From positions 1-6,309 of the forward strand of contig JAJFIE010000345.1 in assembly GCA_021775275.1 (NCBI GenBank): a DNA stretch of 6,309 nucleotides. Direction: 5' to 3'. Of this stretch, positions 1 to 5,960 are shown one piece after another; positions within the stretch are counted from its first letter, which is position 1, and the number at the start of each line of letters is the position of its first letter. Origin of the DNA: Rhodospirillales bacterium. GTDB lineage: Bacteria; Pseudomonadota; Alphaproteobacteria; Rhodospirillales; Casp-alpha2. Made by a program: the position numbers and the translations under genes. The notes beneath the pieces are model-generated. The model was not told the DNA's origin, did not search any database, and worked only from the letters and a program-made list of their open reading frames with translations.

Positions 1-105
1 CCTCGGCTATCGGCAAGTGGCCCAGGTCCTTGTGTGCATTGCCGAGCAAGATACCATCGAGCGCCACCGGAAACAGCGACACTGAAGCAAGGATAGGTTG
101 CGGCC
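1..105 (+). other. Frame-broken upstream part of recQ
   Basis: These bases should encode the RecQ segment from about GKSLCYQ to MKDQVxxL. Instead all three forward frames are disturbed. Bases 89-105 (AAGGATAGGTTGCGGCC) become AAG GAT CAG GTT GCG GCC, encoding KDQVAA, if one C is added after position 94; this joins perfectly to the LKLAGV that follows and removes the TAG. Further upstream, frame 2 reads LGYRQVAQVLV, loosely like the family's LCYQxPAxLV, and then stops at 83-85. The distance between these landmarks is a few codons longer than in a normal RecQ, so more than one indel is needed. This looks like either decay or error-rich sequence at a contig end; I cannot tell which. No separate gene is supported here. 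Confidence 0.5.
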
Positions 106-1701
106 TTGAAACTGGCGGGCGTTGCCGCTGATACCATCAACTCGTCGCACCCCCGCGATATCAACGTCGCCGCATGGAAGCGCACGGCGGCGGGCAAGAC
201 CCGTTTGCTGTATCTGGCGCCGGAACGCCTGATGACGGAACGCATGCTCGATGCATTGTCCCGGCTTCCGGTTAACCTGATCGCCATTGACGAGGCCCAT
301 TGTGTATCCCGCTGGGGGCCATCATTCAGGCCTGAATACGAAGCTCTCACGAAACTCCGGAGCCTGTTTCCCGGCACACCCATTGTCGCCCTGACCGCGA
401 CGGCGGATGAAACCACCCGGGATGATATCGCCACCAAACTGTTTGGTGGCGCAGGGCGGCGCTTTGTCTCCGGTTTCGACCGCCCCAACATCTCCTTGTG
501 CGTAGAGATGCGCACCGATGCCAGGCGTCAGTTACTGAACGTTGTCAAGGCGCACGAAGGCGAAAGCGGCATTGTCTATTGCCTGTCACGCGCCAAGACC
601 GAAAAAATGGCCCGGTTCCTGAATGAAAATGGCGTTCGCGCCCTGCCCTATCATGCGGGAATGGACGCCGAAGCGCGGGCACGAAATCAGAAGTCATTTA
701 TGATGGAAGATGGTGGCGTCGTCATCGTTGCCACCATCGCGTTCGGCATGGGCATCGACAAGCCGGACGTTCGTTTTGTCTGTCACACCGACATGCCGGG
801 CAACGTGGAAGCCTATTACCAGGAAATCGGTCGCGCCGGTCGCGATGGCGAGCCCGCCGTGGCGCATATGATCTATGGTCTGGACGATTTGCGGATGCGT
901 CGTCTGTTCATCGAACAGGATGATGGTGACACTGATCACAAGCGGCGCGAACACAAACGCCTGGATGCGTTGATTTCCTATTGCGAGTCGCCTGAATGCC
1001 GCCGACATGCCTTGCTCGCCTACTTCGGCGAGACACAAGCGACAAATGGGGGGTGCGGCAATTGCGATATCTGCCTCGACCCGCCGGAAATGATCGATGG
1101 CACGGAAGCGGCGCGGAAATTACTGTCGAGCGCCGTGCGAACCGGTCAGGTATTTGGTCAGGCGCATCTGATCGATATTGTGCGCGGCGCGGATACGGAG
1201 AAGATACGCGCCGGGCGGCACAATGAGCTACCGACCTACGGCACGGGAGCGGACCTGGCCAAGGACGCCTGGCGATCCATCGTACGTCAATTGGTGGCGG
1301 CGGGTTTCATGCGCATTGATGTGGCCGGGCACGGCGGGTTGAACCTGACGGCGAAGGGGCAGTCGCTGTTGAACAACATGCAGGATTTCAGCTACCGCAA
1401 AGACGTCATCAGGCAGCCGGGCGGCCAGAAGAAGGCGCGCCGCGCCCGCAAGGCCGTGCCGGATGATTTAGGCCCGGATCAATCCGCCCTGCTGGATCGT
1501 TTGAAAGATAAGCGTACTGCACTGGCGCGAGAGAGAAATGTGCCTGCCTATATGATTTTTTCAGACCGTTCCCTCGCAGACATGGCGAGCCAACGACCCC
1601 TCGATGAAACGGCATTTGCCGATATTCATGGCGTCGGCGCAGCCAAACTCAAGGATTTTGCCGCCTCGTTCCTTGATGTGATCGCTGAAGAGCCAACCTG
1701 A
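106..1701 (+). CDS. recQ: ATP-dependent DNA helicase RecQ, 5'-incomplete or broken
   Basis: RecQ is a 3'-5' DNA helicase of recombination and repair that unwinds duplexes and forks in the cytoplasm. Counting from the TTG at 106, the following are visible: motif II DEAH (62-65) followed by the aromatic-rich loop SRWGPSFRPEY (68-78), motif III ALTATAD (95-101), motif IV IVYCLSRAKTE (156-166), motif V VVIVATIAFGMGIDKPDVRF (205-224), motif VI YYQEIGRAGRDG (237-248), the four zinc cysteines C298, C317, C320 and C323, an RQC winged-helix region (about 325-430) and a C-terminal HRDC domain (about 458-530). RecQ proteins are usually about 600 residues. The roughly 80 residues holding motif 0 and the Walker A P-loop are missing here, so the TTG is only the first in-frame start-like codon and not a credible native start: LKLAGVAADTINSS matches the middle of the first RecA lobe. 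The frame is blocked by TAG at 94-96. Either the gene is a 5'-broken pseudogene or the sequence edge is unreliable. Family identity is certain; whether the gene is intact is not. Confidence 0.93.
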   Translation: MKLAGVAADTINSSHPRDINVAAWKRTAAGKTRLLYLAPERLMTERMLDALSRLPVNLIAIDEAHCVSRWGPSFRPEYEALTKLRSLFPGTPIVALTATADETTRDDIATKLFGGAGRRFVSGFDRPNISLCVEMRTDARRQLLNVVKAHEGESGIVYCLSRAKTEKMARFLNENGVRALPYHAGMDAEARARNQKSFMMEDGGVVIVATIAFGMGIDKPDVRFVCHTDMPGNVEAYYQEIGRAGRDGEPAVAHMIYGLDDLRMRRLFIEQDDGDTDHKRREHKRLDALISYCESPECRRHALLAYFGETQATNGGCGNCDICLDPPEMIDGTEAARKLLSSAVRTGQVFGQAHLIDIVRGADTEKIRAGRHNELPTYGTGADLAKDAWRSIVRQLVAAGFMRIDVAGHGGLNLTAKGQSLLNNMQDFSYRKDVIRQPGGQKKARRARKAVPDDLGPDQSALLDRLKDKRTALARERNVPAYMIFSDRSLADMASQRPLDETAFADIHGVGAAKLKDFAASFLDVIAEEPT

Positions 1702-1937
1702 AAACATCGACATCCCGGTAGGCTTCTGCGCACTCTGAGGCCATCTTCTCAAATATGTGATGCCAATGATGGCCACGACTACACTGGTCAGTGTTGATTC
1801 TCGCGAAGAGATAATGATAGCATAATTTGCAACATACGCGATAATTCAAAAAATGCTCTGCTCTCAACCCATTAGAGACGAGAACGGGCAACTTATTTGC
1901 AAGCAGAAGTCTGGCCGTCTGAAAAGGTTGCGCAAGA
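1702..1937. other. Intergenic region recQ to GGDEF/EAL gene
   Basis: This 236-bp region has no credible gene; the minus-strand open frames crossing it are shadows without family features. Its right half (from about 1800) is AT-rich. It contains a 7-bp inverted repeat, GGCCATC at 1739-1745 and GATGGCC at 1768-1774, without a T-run, a 6-bp-arm palindrome at 1781-1794, and a promoter candidate at 1794-1823. No convincing intrinsic terminator for recQ is seen. Confidence 0.6.
1781..1823 (+). promoter_or_regulatory. Candidate sigma70-type promoter with adjoining palindrome
   Basis: TTGATT at 1794-1799 (four of six consensus bases) is separated by 18 bp from TAGCAT at 1818-1823 (four of six). The latter is preceded by TG one base upstream (1815-1816), giving an extended -10. 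A palindrome with arms ACACTG (1781-1786) and CAGTGT (1789-1794) and a 2-bp centre touches the -35 element, a position suited to a regulator. Initiation near 1830 would leave a leader of about 108 nt before the GGDEF/EAL gene. The assignment rests only on pattern matching. Confidence 0.3.
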
Positions 1938-3749
1938 ATGTTTCAACCGCAAACCAATGCTACATCCATGATGGAATCCGTTGCCGAACTGGTCAACGGT
2001 GATCCTGATACCGGGTTCAATACCGCGCTTTCGCGATTAGGACAGTTCTTCCATGCAGACAATGTGTCGCTGACGAAGATTGAATCCGTTGAAGGTCAGT
2101 ATTCCATTATCGCGCAATGGCCCGATGCAGGATTTTCCGGGGAAACGTTAAACCCGTGGCGACACCATTCGCTGCTTGCAGGACAGACTGTCCTGCAAAA
2201 GGGCTCCGGCCAAGACGGTCAGCGCCATATATTAATGAGTGACGATGACGCAGCGGCGCAAGACGCAGACTTCATCCGCATTCCAATCTATCACTCCGGC
2301 AAGGTTACTTATTGTCTCGGCCTCGATTGGGTGCGCCATCGCACCAAACTGAGTGACGCCGATCAACTCCAGATTCTTGAACCCGCAGCCAGATTGATCC
2401 AAAGCGTGCTCCAATCCCAGCAGGTCACCGATATCCTCCGTACCCTGTCACGGTGTGATCGTCTGACCGGGTTGGTCAATCGTTCAGTCGTTCTCGACTA
2501 CCTTGAGAAATCCATGGCGCGGGCAAGGCGAAGCAAAGATCTGGTTGCCGTCGTTCATCTGAATATTGATCGGTTCAAGATCATCAACGACGCGTTAGGG
2601 TACCTGAATGGAGATTATTTGCTCAAGGCTGTTGCAAACCGGCTTGTCGACATATTCCGCGAGATCGATACCATCGCCCGCATTGGCAACGATGATTTTG
2701 TCGTCGTTCTGGAGCATCTCAATTCAGTTGAAAATGTGACGCACTCCCTCCAACGCATTGAAGCGGAGTTCAAAGCGCCGATGTTCATCGGTGGGCAAAA
2801 CGTTCATGTCCAACTCAGCAAAGGCGTGGCCATTTATGCCCGGGAGGCCGGAGTAAGAGCGGAGGCTCTTCTTCGTGACGCAGAGATTGCCATGAAAACC
2901 GCAAAGGACACGGGTGGAAATGAGGCCCGCTTCTTCGTTCCCGAAATGAATACGGCGACAAAAATAAGATCCGGACTGGAGCACGACCTGCATAGAGCCC
3001 TGAACCATTCGGAGTTCCAGGTGCACTACCAGCCACAGTTATGCCTTCAAACCGGCGCCGTCACCGGGGCCGAGGCTCTAATTCGGTGGCCCCATCCTGA
3101 GCTTGGCATGCTTCCCCCCTCTGAATTTCTGTGGATTGCCGAGGAAACCGGATTAATTATTCCCCTAAGTGAGTGGATACTCGGTGAGGTCTGTGCAGCC
3201 ACGCTTCACTGGCACCGCAATGTCCATAAGGATTTCCAGGTTGCCGTCAATGTGTCACCCCGTTGGTTCACATTTCCCGGTTTCCCTCAGTCCGTGGAAA
3301 AAATTCTGGACCATGTGGATCTTCCGCCCGGGTGTCTGGAGTTCGAAATTACCGAAGATGTTATTCTGTCAAATACGGAAACAACGGGGCCTCTGCTCGC
3401 CCACCTGAAGGATTTGGGCGTAAAAATAACACTCGATGATTTCGGGACGGGATACTCATCGCTTAGTTATCTGCGCAATATTCCGGTTAACACACTAAAA
3501 ATTGATCGGTCGTTTGTCAGCAATCTGGAAACACGGAAGACAGACGCGGCCATCGTGCTGGCGCTCATTACACTATGTAATAATCTCGAAATCGAGATCG
3601 TCGCTGAAGGCGTGGAAACTGCGGAACAACTAGCATTCCTGAAGGACAATGGCTGTCACCTGGCGCAGGGTTACTATATTGGCCGCCCGGAATGCCGCGA
3701 AGCCTTGAATGAACGTCTTGAACCGAGAACGAAAGCCGCCGCATCATAA
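1938..3749 (+). CDS. GAF-like/GGDEF/EAL protein, probable c-di-GMP phosphodiesterase
   Basis: This 603-residue cytoplasmic protein has no signal peptide or membrane segment. Residues about 12-160 resemble a GAF sensor domain (LSRLGQFFHADNVSLTKI, then IPIYHSGKVTYCLGLDW). The GGDEF domain spans about 170-335, starting with DRLTGLVNR (174-182). Its signature is degenerate: GNDDF at 250-254 replaces GG(D/E)EF, and N209 replaces the first metal-binding Asp of the DxDxFK motif. Guanine-contact residues N217 and D226 and the RxxD inhibitory site (R241-D244, five residues before the signature) are kept. The EAL domain (about 345-590) looks complete: EAL at 379-381, N438, E470 in EFEITE, D500 and D501 in the DDFGTGYSS loop, K521, E557 and Q577. 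The prediction is an active c-di-GMP hydrolase whose GGDEF half binds GTP or c-di-GMP and regulates rather than synthesises. An AAAAGG ribosome site lies 10 nt before the ATG. It is monocistronic as far as can be seen. Confidence 0.93.
   Translation: MFQPQTNATSMMESVAELVNGDPDTGFNTALSRLGQFFHADNVSLTKIESVEGQYSIIAQWPDAGFSGETLNPWRHHSLLAGQTVLQKGSGQDGQRHILMSDDDAAAQDADFIRIPIYHSGKVTYCLGLDWVRHRTKLSDADQLQILEPAARLIQSVLQSQQVTDILRTLSRCDRLTGLVNRSVVLDYLEKSMARARRSKDLVAVVHLNIDRFKIINDALGYLNGDYLLKAVANRLVDIFREIDTIARIGNDDFVVVLEHLNSVENVTHSLQRIEAEFKAPMFIGGQNVHVQLSKGVAIYAREAGVRAEALLRDAEIAMKTAKDTGGNEARFFVPEMNTATKIRSGLEHDLHRALNHSEFQVHYQPQLCLQTGAVTGAEALIRWPHPELGMLPPSEFLWIAEETGLIIPLSEWILGEVCAATLHWHRNVHKDFQVAVNVSPRWFTFPGFPQSVEKILDHVDLPPGCLEFEITEDVILSNTETTGPLLAHLKDLGVKITLDDFGTGYSSLSYLRNIPVNTLKIDRSFVSNLETRKTDAAIVLALITLCNNLEIEIVAEGVETAEQLAFLKDNGCHLAQGYYIGRPECREALNERLEPRTKAAAS
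2176..2198. repeat. 23-bp perfect palindrome inside the GGDEF/EAL gene
   Basis: Arms TTGCAGGACAG (2176-2186) and CTGTCCTGCAA (2188-2198) are exact reverse complements around a single A at 2187. The palindrome encodes part of the GAF-like domain (LAGQTVLQ). As DNA it has the symmetry of a dimeric regulator site; as RNA it would form a tight hairpin about 240 nt into the message. No function is known. Confidence 0.6.
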
Positions 3750-3936
3750 ATAACTGGCAAAAAGGACTTCAACTGGCACACTACTGAACTGTCGTCCCGG
3801 CGAAGGAAAATATGTAAGTGAATGAAATTGCTTGCATTCAGAACTTCGTTTGCGAGATCATGGTGTTGTTTCAGCGTTATTGATTCAGCATGCGTTTCCG
3901 ATAGACGTTAGCGATGAACGGAGAAAATTTGACGTT
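3750..3936. other. Intergenic region before the XRE regulator
   Basis: This 187-bp gap includes two copies of AACTGGCA at 3752-3759 and 3771-3778, 19 bp apart, with a weaker third resemblance (AACTGTCG) at 3787-3794. A 29-codon open frame, ATG at 3822 to TAG at 3909-3911, has only a distant purine-rich stretch (about 3803-3809) before it. No convincing promoter hexamers or terminator were found, although a promoter for the regulator is expected here. Confidence 0.4.
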
Positions 3937-4323
3937 ATGGTTGATGAGATTGATATCCGTATCGGAAGGAAGATTCGCGAGGCACGGATTTTAACCGCAG
4001 GAAGCGGCCCCGGCCCGCTGACACAAACCGAACTGGGCGAGGCTGTCGGCGTGAGTTTTCAACAAATACAGAAGTATGAAAACGGCACCAACCGGATTAG
4101 CGGGTCCCGTTTGTGGCAAATCGCGGAACACCTTAACCGGCCCATTAGCTTCTTTTTTGAAGGAATCGATGGCGGAAAAAGTATTCCTGTTATTCCCGAT
4201 AATGCCCTCGTTACGGCAAAGATGTTCCATGAACTGCCGGAGGGTGGCCTCAAGAAACAGGTTTACGGGCTTATAAAATCATTTCACACGGAAAGCGCAG
4301 TGAAAAAACGAAAATCGGGATAG
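3937..4323 (+). CDS. XRE-family helix-turn-helix transcriptional regulator (PraR/PhrR-like)
   Basis: This is a DNA-binding regulator of 128 residues from the ATG at 3937. The HTH spans about residues 7-62: first helix IRIGRKIREARI, helix 2 LTQTELGEAVGV (28-39) and recognition helix from FQQIQKYENGTNRIS (41-55), then SRLWQIAEHLNRPISFFFEG. The tail ALVTAKMFHELPEGGLKKQVYGLIKSF matches the conserved short C-terminal helices of the alphaproteobacterial family that includes PraR and PhrR. The frame stays open to a TTG at 3832, which would add 35 residues, but family members begin about 10 residues before the HTH and the TTG has no ribosome site. The ATG has GGAGA at 3920-3924, with a slightly long 12-nt spacer. 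An insertion of about five residues (AGSGPGP) lies between the first two helices. The gene ends 15 nt before the next, so the two are probably co-transcribed. Its target is unknown; autoregulation and control of the downstream gene are guesses. Confidence 0.85.
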   Translation: MVDEIDIRIGRKIREARILTAGSGPGPLTQTELGEAVGVSFQQIQKYENGTNRISGSRLWQIAEHLNRPISFFFEGIDGGKSIPVIPDNALVTAKMFHELPEGGLKKQVYGLIKSFHTESAVKKRKSG

Positions 4324-4329
4324 GTATTT

Positions 4330-4334
4330 GAGGA
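4330..4334 (+). promoter_or_regulatory. Ribosome binding site of the PAS_5-like gene
   Basis: GAGGA sits 4 nt before the ATG at 4339 and is the clearest Shine-Dalgarno sequence on the plus strand. It fixes this start and suggests efficient translation of the second gene in the pair independent of coupling. Confidence 0.6.
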
Positions 4335-4338
4335 CAAC

Positions 4339-5235
4339 ATGACTGGGCATGTTCAAATTCCAATAACTGACACCGCATCACCATTGCGTCCGGGTGTCTG
4401 GTGGGTCGATGAAACCGGTGATGTTCACTCCGGCGTTGGCGTTGATCAATCGTTCGACAGCCTTTTTTTTCGGCATCTTGGACATATAAAACTTGCGGTC
4501 AACTTCCCGCGAATAACCATTTCCTGGGATGTCCACAATGTTTCCGGGGACGCCCTGACGACAGTCATCGATCGCCTGACAAGCTATACCAGTGATCTCG
4601 CAGTTCACTTGAAATTCTTTTATTATGGCTGGATCGACGAGCATTTTCCCGACCAGAGAGCTGCGGTCGAGCGCATCCAGGAAATTTCCCGGTTTCAGTC
4701 AGTGGAACTGATCCGATCTACCTATATTGAAGAGCATGATATTTCGACGGTATCGGATGCCACAGACCTGATCTCAAATGGATACCGCTTATGGGAGCGG
4801 GCCAGTGGCGATTTGAAGCGCACCGATCAGGAAGAATTATGCGGATACCTCCCTCATGTCCTGATCTTTCGCCGCTCACAGAATGATCAAAACCTGGTGT
4901 TTAGCCATATCGGCACAAAATCTGTGGCAGCCCAGGTGTATGGCGCTCAATGGGTCACCTCTGCCTTCAACGAGAAATCCGACGCGTCGCTAGAGCCCAG
5001 TAATCTGAAGTATGATCTGAAAGTCAGCGAGGCATACAATCGCATCCTCGAAACAGAAGAGCCCAGGTACGATCATGTACGGGCTCTTCTGCATCTCGGT
5101 AATCATCTTGAACCGTTCTGGGTCTCATACGAACGGCTGCTTACCTATAGCCTTCTGCATGATGGTTCACCGGCCGTTGTTTGTCTGGTGAACCGGACCC
5201 AGAACGTCAGCATACCTCTTGCGGGCGACTCATAA
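4339..5235 (+). CDS. Uncharacterised protein with PAS_5-like C-terminal domain
   Basis: This 298-residue protein appears cytoplasmic, with no signal peptide or membrane span. I do not recognise a named family over its full length. Residues about 168-292 fit the pattern of the PAS_5 sensor-type domain of alphaproteobacteria: YLPHVLIFRR, then LVFSHIGTKSVAAQVYGAQW, then AYNRILETEEPRYDHV, then SYERLLTYSLLHDGSPAVVCLVN. Residues about 20-150 form a separate region with IKLAVNFPRITISWDVHNVS (50-69) and VHLKFFYYGWIDEHF (89-103), matching nothing I know. GAGGA at 4330-4334, 4 nt before the ATG, is a strong ribosome site. It starts 15 nt after the regulator gene, so an operon is likely. Its last 29 bp overlap the 3' end of the converging acyltransferase gene. 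Two strong inverted repeats lie inside its 3' part. A role in signal sensing is inferred from the PAS resemblance only; ligand and partner are unknown. Confidence 0.75.
   Translation: MTGHVQIPITDTASPLRPGVWWVDETGDVHSGVGVDQSFDSLFFRHLGHIKLAVNFPRITISWDVHNVSGDALTTVIDRLTSYTSDLAVHLKFFYYGWIDEHFPDQRAAVERIQEISRFQSVELIRSTYIEEHDISTVSDATDLISNGYRLWERASGDLKRTDQEELCGYLPHVLIFRRSQNDQNLVFSHIGTKSVAAQVYGAQWVTSAFNEKSDASLEPSNLKYDLKVSEAYNRILETEEPRYDHVRALLHLGNHLEPFWVSYERLLTYSLLHDGSPAVVCLVNRTQNVSIPLAGDS
5054..5091. repeat. Long intragenic inverted repeat (hairpin)
   Basis: Arms CAGAAGAGCCC (5054-5064) and GGGCTCTTCTG (5081-5091) are perfect 11-bp complements. Inside them GTAC (5067-5070) pairs with GTAC (5077-5080), leaving a 2-nt bulge (AG) and a 6-nt loop (GATCAT). 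It lies within codons 239-252 of the PAS_5-like gene. On the plus strand no T-run follows. On the minus strand the hairpin is followed by TTTC and lies about 115 nt beyond the acyltransferase stop, so it could end or protect that transcript. Confidence 0.7.
5164..5194. repeat. Inverted repeat at the convergent gene junction
   Basis: GGTTCACC (5164-5171) and GGTGAACC (5187-5194) are perfect 8-bp complements with a 15-nt loop. The repeat is inside the last 25 codons of the PAS_5-like gene and begins 12 nt beyond the stop codon of the minus-strand acyltransferase. No T-run follows on either strand, so a standard intrinsic terminator is not supported. Confidence 0.45.
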
Positions 5236-5938
5236 GGTCGGTCAGCTCGCTACCGGTCATCCAAACAAGATACTCATCATAAGGATCGTCATTTCCGGGA
5301 ATATTCCAGCGGATGCCCTGCGGGTGCATATGCAGATATCCGTTTCGCACGGAAAGTCCGGTTCGAATCACCTTGGGAACGATAAGGCAGTAAAGATAGT
5401 CAGGATCAAAACGCCCGAGCGCCATTAACATGGCAAGGTTGGCGAGTTTGGATCCTAACCGAATTCGCCTGTAGCTTTTCTCGACCCAGAGTTCACCGTG
5501 ATAGCATACGCTGCCGGAAATTTCCCTGGCGGCGCTTGCCCTGTCATATTCCGATTTTTCCACGTCGATCCCCAAACCTTGCGTGCAGTAAAGGGCCGGG
5601 TCGCTTTCCCAGTGTTGGGCAAGATTTTTATCAGCCAGATCATCAAACCGGATGGCTTGAACATGCATGAGATTGCCATCGCTATCCACGCCTCGAATCC
5701 AGAACCCGGTATCGGGGCCAATATCAGAAAACCTAACATCAAAAATTGGCGTCAAATCACCCTTATCCGAAATACTTTCGACGGTTTCCAAAAATTCATC
5801 GAAATCGGTTTTATATTCGATGGTAATTTTACGCCCCTCAAATTCCTGAACCTCCTTTAACAAAGAGAATATTTCGGGGCCAAATTTAGGAGATGAATTG
5901 GTCGTCGTTCCGTTGCGTAGTTTTGTTATCGCGTTCAT
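5207..5938 (-). CDS. GNAT-like acyltransferase, uncharacterised
   Basis: This 243-residue protein has no signal peptide or membrane segment. Residues about 140-232 fit the GNAT fold: strand ISGSVCYHGELWVEKSYR (140-157), the acyl-CoA pyrophosphate loop and helix YRRIRLGSKLANLAMLMAL (156-174), in which the usual Q/RxxGxG/A appears as R157-x-x-R-x-G162, strand DYLYCLIVPKV (180-190), and IRTGLSVRNGYLHM (191-204), followed by an acidic PYDEYLVWM (219-227). The first ~135 residues are longer than in a minimal GNAT and are not recognised. The ATG at 5938 has GAGAGG (minus strand, 5948-5943) 4 nt upstream. Its 3' end overlaps the PAS_5-like gene by 29 bp in convergent orientation. The substrate is unknown. 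The reading frame is clearly real, while the GNAT assignment is moderately sure. Its composition is noticeably more AT-rich than recQ. Confidence 0.7.
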   Translation of the reverse strand: MNAITKLRNGTTTNSSPKFGPEIFSLLKEVQEFEGRKITIEYKTDFDEFLETVESISDKGDLTPIFDVRFSDIGPDTGFWIRGVDSDGNLMHVQAIRFDDLADKNLAQHWESDPALYCTQGLGIDVEKSEYDRASAAREISGSVCYHGELWVEKSYRRIRLGSKLANLAMLMALGRFDPDYLYCLIVPKVIRTGLSVRNGYLHMHPQGIRWNIPGNDDPYDEYLVWMTGSELTDLMSRPQEVC

Positions 5939-5960
5939 TGTACCTCTCTTTTCATTTCTA

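Noticed and set aside
2..85. Frame-2 peptide ending at 83-85 as the tail of a separate upstream gene
   Set aside because: It shows weak RecQ-like spacing and the KDQVAA segment directly follows in a shifted frame, so a broken recQ explains it better.
324..337. 14-bp palindrome ATTCAGGCCTGAAT
   Set aside because: It encodes the conserved FRPEY motif of RecQ, and a 14-bp palindrome is expected roughly this often by chance in a sequence of this length.
709..738. 9-bp inverted repeat in recQ (GATGGTGGC and GCCACCATC)
   Set aside because: It falls in the motif V coding region with a 12-nt loop and can be explained by the conserved Gly/Val/Ala/Thr codons in GC-rich DNA.
1739..1774. 7-bp inverted repeat as a recQ terminator
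   Set aside because: The loop is 22 nt, the stem is short and there is no T-run on the plus strand.
3822..3911. 29-codon upstream open frame as a leader peptide
   Set aside because: Its ribosome site is weak and about 12-14 nt away, the peptide has no regulatory codon runs, and no terminator-antiterminator structure follows.
3832..3936. TTG start giving the XRE regulator 35 extra residues
   Set aside because: The extension does not resemble the family's N-terminus and TTG lacks a ribosome site; the ATG at 3937 puts the HTH at the usual distance.
5219..5860. Plus-strand open frames opposite the acyltransferase gene
   Set aside because: They are antisense shadows; the minus-strand frame has the strong ribosome site, full length and GNAT-like pattern.
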